A stretch of 64,000 bases of DNA from Gonapodya prolifera JEL478 (lineage: Eukaryota > Monoblepharomycota > Monoblepharidomycetes > Monoblepharidales > Gonapodyaceae). Below the pieces are notes generated by a model. The model was not told the DNA's origin. It searched no databases and saw only the letters and a program-made list of their open reading frames with translations. Position 1 is the stretch's first letter. Each line of letters begins with the position of its first letter. The position numbers and the translations under genes were made by a program. Of this stretch, positions 60,042 through 64,000 are shown in pieces. Where the stretch lies: positions 192,778-256,777 of the forward strand of contig KQ965760.1 in the NCBI GenBank assembly GCA_001574975.1, in the 5' to 3' direction.

Positions 60042-63000
60042 TCAATCCCATCTCAAACCATCTGTTGACGATGTCTGAAACTCCACCACCGCTTCGTCAC
60101 ATTCCGAAAGAGTAGCCCACATCGTAGGCGGGCTATTTCCAATTCTCGAGATTGTCCAATTGTCCTTCGTCGTTGGGACTGGATTCAACCCGTTTGGTAG
60201 CGTGATAGGTACGCGACATGGATAGCTTTGAGCGGTGAGGGAAAGCGCCCCGACGACACCGTTGTACGAGACGTGGAGTGTCGTCGTGGGGTTGCACACA
60301 GTGTCGCGATTCTCTCTGTCCTCGTAATCCAGTGCAAGATCGTCCATTCGTAGCCTTGAGGAATTTCATATAGTACTTGATTCGTGGAGTCGATGCAAGA
60401 GGTTCCAACTCACGTGACAATGGGCCAATCGACCAGGCGTGTAAAGCTCGCGACAACAGCCTCAACCCATTGTTGGAGCAGGCTTAACCTACCCTTGCCG
60501 GATCCCACGATCACTTCTGGCATGTCTGCGTTGCGAAGATTCGCTTGATGCATCCTGGGACGTGCAGGGTGTTAGCACGAACGAAACATATGGGTGCTAA
60601 TAAAAGCGGATGACACTTACATGTGCGGATCCTGCCGAAGAGCGAGCAACATTTTGGTGACGCGATCTGCTTCGTAGTTGAGCAGTTGATTCCAGTCCCA
60701 CTTGGACTGGGTTCTGTTATTATAAACTGCAATATTTTCAGCTGGTGTCGTGCAGTCAAAATATACCTCGCTTCGATTTCCGGAACCAAATACTGGTGAT
60801 AAGATACGCGAACTAGAGCTCTGATCGATATCTACTCACGTGGGTTGCCGCGGCACGACCAAGAATCCCCCATAGTTGGACCCCTGCGGCGTGGTCCTGA
60901 ACGGATGATAGACATTCTTCGGAACAATATTCGTCCTCGAATTATCTCCCACGACGGCTGATATCCCAGCAGCCGTCAGAGCGGCATACAGGTCGCCGTT
61001 GAACAAGCCCGAAACTTGCGGGGTGACGAGCGAGCGCGGGGAGAACCATGCGGTTCCGTTAAGTCCGAGGTATTCCGAAGAGGCCATTTTAGCGTTGATG
61101 GCGATCTCTTTTACGATGTCCGAGGGGGCGGCGTCGTTGAGGTTGAGGTGGGTGTATCTGCAAACAGGGGTCAGGGAGGGAGAACTTTATGCGACCGAGT
61201 ACCGGAAGCAAGTACTCACGTATGTGATACGAAAAAGAAATGGCTCTGGTTTGCCGGATTCCTAGGAATGAATGATCCCTTGTGTCGTCATGGACTACCA
61301 AGCCCAAGACGTCCCCTAAAACCCACCCCGCAAACATCCGATACATCTCATCCGTCGCCAGCACTGCCTGCTTCCACTGCGACGTGTACTTGGCCGGCCA
61401 CCTCGGCATTCCCGACCCGAGCGGCTTGACAAAGTTTTGGTCGACGTGCGAGGCGAGGTCCATGTCCACGTAGTACGAGGCGCGGTCAGCGATTGCGGAG
61501 ATGCCGTTTCCGTTGTATGCGAGGTGTAGGCGGATAGCGGAGCCTAGTGATGGTGACGAGCGGGAGGGCGGGGAGAAGCATTATCACCGGCCACCGAAAC
61601 GAAAAACGCAAAGAGGCATACCATTTGGCAGCCTCGAATTCAAATTTGCCTGCCACTTTTGCAAGTTCGTCAAGTCTGCAACCCCCGCTCTGTACGCATA
61701 CGGCGAGGCTCCCGCCGTGACCTGCGTCGACAAGAACATGTCGTCCACTTGCGCGTCCAAGACCACGCGGCGGCGGCCTTGGAAGATCCCGCGCGTGGCC
61801 CAGTTGATCCATACGTGGTTGAAAAGAAGCGAGAGGGTCGACCATGTGCTGGATTGGAAGTACACGTGTAGTTCGGTGCGGTTTGAGGGGAGGGCGGCGA
61901 CGACGGCTGCTATGGTGCGGTTTGGGAACAGTGGGAGGAGGGGTTCGAAGTAGGCCACGGGGGTTGTTGTGGCGGCGTTAACGATGAGAGCAGGTGTGCG
62001 TGTCACCGTGTCCGATTCCACAAGTACTGCGGGTCGGATGCCGACGGGGGATACGAATACGGAGTTGAATGTGACGTTGCAGGGGACGGTTGTGGTGGCG
62101 TTGGTGGTGCGAGCGGGGGACGTGCCGTGTGTGGACGAGGGGAGGGAGGAGAGTATGACACGGCGGATGGAGTAGGTCGTTTCGTATTGAGCAAGCTGGA
62201 CGAGGTGAAGTGAGCGTGAACTGGGGGGGGGGGGGGGGGGTGGGGGTGAAGGTTTGGCAAAGGGTAAACGCACCTGATTCATCTGCTCAGCCGTCACCGC
62301 GCTCCTGTATCCGCTCCCATCGGCATACGCGTACTCTATCCTGGACGCAAACACTACGGCCATATACTTTGCCCTGCCGTCGGGGGTGACGAGGTCCACT
62401 CGCGGTACGCCGTCGGGAGGGACAACGAGCACGTCGTATGGGATGTTGAGTGCGTCAAGAGCGAGGGTGGCAGATTCTGCGTAGCGTTCATGAGGACTTG
62501 TTGGGTGTGGAATGGGAGAGAATGGGGCCTCAAGGAGACTCACGTTCAATTGGTTTGTCGAGTGGCGCGATGACAAGAACCCTCATGTCAATAAGCTTCT
62601 CCGTGGGCGTTCTTCGTTTGGGAGTCATCGGAGAGCACGAAATGCTGACTTCCGTCTTTGGTGCCACCGGCGGCGACCCCACAGGTAGTCCCACGAGCGA
62701 AGTCGGCTCGTCCCAGACTGGACTCGTGTCCCCTCCCGAGGAGTTTGTGACCCCGTCTACCGTAGCATTCGGCGCCGCTGTCGAAACAGAAACGGAGGTA
62801 GACGCCTGGCGATAGATCACTATGACAAGGCCCGCGACAATTGACGAGACCAAGACTGCTCCAATTGCTGCGTAGAGGATGTACGTTTTGGAGAGTTGGC
62901 GGGAGAGCCATGTCCGACGGAGTGGGTGCTTGCCCGTTGGTGAGGTGGTTGGATCAAGTTTGTCGTGGTGTGCATTTGGGGTGGTCGGCGTGACGTTCCA

Positions 63001-63081
63001 CGCAGAAGTTGGCGTGGGGTCGCCAGCGGGTGTTGGGTCTCTTGATCCCGATAAAAGCTGGAACAGGCTCGCGAGTCCCAT
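60042..63081 (-). CDS. Membrane-anchored Agd3-like polysaccharide deacetylase (CBM87-CE18 type)
   Basis: Second Agd3-like deacetylase. The ATG at 63081 (MGLASLFQLLSGSRDPTPAG) starts a cytosolic tail. One membrane helix (YILYAAIGAVLVSSIVAGLV) and a Ser/Thr-rich extracellular stretch follow, so topology should be type II. The CBM87-like part has ALDALNIPYDVLVVPPDG and LAQYETTYSIRRVILSS. Then HVWINWATRGIFQGRRR leads to DAQVDDMFLSTQV, with the catalytic Asp pair. The metal site FFFVSHTYTHLNLND is split by an intron at 61158-61219 inside HT/YTH. Then ..GLNGTAWFSPRSLVTPQV, GDNSRTNIVPKN and a C-terminal beta-rich module with a stop at 60042 follow. An intron near 62230 carries a run of about 20 G. 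The paralogue at 36204-40753 is secreted instead of anchored. Confidence 0.82.
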
Positions 63082-63677
63082 GGAGGCGGTGGCGGTATGT
63101 GGATCGCTGTGAAAGCGACGGCTGACCAAGTGATCGGATGTGATCGGCGAAGTCCATCAGGCACACTGCACTCGTTCGGCTGCCTTTGCGGCTGGTTCCC
63201 TTGTCCGACGGAGTGTCTTGGTAGGATAGTGGTCACACTAGATTCTACGCGACCAGTGTTTCGTTTCATGGTTGTTTGATGTCTTCGTTCACCTCGAGAC
63301 TTGCAGCTCCAGTGGCCCGGACGCTGCCTTTGCTTCATCGTTGTGTAGAAATCTCAATAGTGGCACTCTCGCCTCAGAATCGCAACAAAGATGTCGACTA
63401 TGGTTGTCCGCGGTCAAACTGATTTGAGTGTGCATCACGAGCCGCCCTGCGAACGACCAAACACACGCGTGTCGCAGAAGGGAACCGTCAGAAATTGTCG
63501 ACTGTCTTCGTGGAGACTTTCACTTGGACCGCAAGTCCCCCCTTGGAGGATACATGAGACAATCGATACCACCTGCGCCGATGTGAAGATCTTCGTGTTC
63601 ATACTCATAGGGAACAAACCAACGATATAAATCCTAATCTAGTTACCAAAGGCAAATGCGACGCCAACGCGATTGCT
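63082..63677. other. Intergenic, 5' flank of the anchored deacetylase gene
   Basis: About 600 bases with short frames only. It should contain the promoter of the deacetylase (minus) and the 3' flank of the partial gene at the window edge. Confidence 0.45.
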
Positions 63678-64000
63678 TCACCCAAGCTTCTTGAGTTGCT
63701 CCTCCCTTACTCCCTTCCGTGGCCTGTTTGTGATCCAGTAGTGGGTTTTGAAAGGCTCAAGCCGCCACCTGAAGTACTCGTCGCCTGTTCCAAACAGTGC
63801 GTCAAAGGCCGGAAACCCGGAGTAGAGTCCGTCTGAAGAAAAATTACCATACGTTTCATCTCCAGCGCAAAATTGATCAGAGAACTCACAATCATGACCC
63901 ATGGCATTTTGCGTGAATGGAAAGGCGTTGCCACTGTGGCAGCGAATGGCACCGAGAGTTGAATACATAGACAAGAAGCAGTAAATAATTGGATACATTT
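63678..64000 (-). CDS. 3' end of an unrecognised gene (partial)
   Basis: The last two exons of a minus-strand gene continue beyond the window. One exon reads RCHSGNAFPFTQNAMGHD up to a GTGAGTTC donor near 63889. The next, after an acceptor near 63834, reads DGLYSGFPAFDALFGTGDEY and FRWRLEPFKTHYWITNRPRK, ending EEQLKKLG-stop at 63678. The composition is clearly protein-like and splice sites are good, but I do not recognise the family. Confidence 0.55.
   Translation of the reverse strand, partial: MYPIIYCFLSMYSTLGAIRCHSGNAFPFTQNAMGHDCEFSDQFCAGDETYGNFSSDGLYSGFPAFDALFGTGDEYFRWRLEPFKTHYWITNRPRKGVREEQLKKLG

Noticed and set aside
36204-63081. A galactosaminogalactan biosynthesis cluster
   Set aside because: Apart from the two deacetylases no synthase, glycoside hydrolase or epimerase gene of that cluster is present; the genes between them are unrelated.
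1-64000. CRISPR arrays, transposase or integrase genes, rRNA genes
   Set aside because: No regularly spaced direct repeats, no DDE or tyrosine recombinase motifs and no rRNA-like sequence were seen.

Overview
The window is nuclear DNA of a fungus. Almost every gene is split by short introns (about 60-110 bases, usually GTGAGT or GTAAGT to CAG), intergenic spaces are short, and several families are fungal (DUF7704-type membrane protein, Agd3-type polysaccharide deacetylase). The mix of single-copy housekeeping genes, bacterial-looking families (DUF924, YgaY-like MFS) and small local paralogue arrays suggests a zoosporic early-diverging fungus such as a chytrid. That placement is an inference from gene content; no marker in the window proves it.

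Left part (1-20.4 kb): a DUF7704-like membrane protein, two unrecognised minus-strand genes, a DUF924 protein, a secreted GDSL esterase, an NAD(P)-binding protein with a decayed tandem copy, a PIF1-type DNA helicase, an inosine-uridine nucleoside hydrolase, and a tandem pair of small coiled-coil genes with a duplicated promoter. Middle (20.9-36 kb): a RING plus von Willebrand A protein with a decayed tandem copy, a CsbD-like protein, an unresolved gene, a 1453-residue TPR/J-domain co-chaperone with a very long RGG/FG-like disordered N-terminus, and a small AT-hook zinc-finger protein. Right part (36-64 kb): a secreted Agd3-like deacetylase, a TIG/ankyrin protein continued by a propeller-like region, three F-box/LRR paralogues interleaved with ribosomal protein eL24, a TesB-like thioesterase and an ACOT9-like thioesterase that lacks its first hotdog domain, tRNA-Val(UAC), a methyltransferase, an MFS transporter, a second membrane-anchored Agd3-like deacetylase, and the 3' end of a gene running off the window.

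Two themes run through the window. First, local duplication followed by decay: three tandem duplicates each have one copy with in-frame stops, of a kind that C-to-T change would give. Second, two Agd3-like enzymes with different delivery (one secreted with a mucin-like stalk, one anchored by an N-terminal membrane helix) suggest extracellular modification of a partly deacetylated amino-polysaccharide. Several conserved genes also contain single-base frame breaks, and two ambiguous bases lie in or beside low-complexity tracts, so some breaks may be assembly errors.
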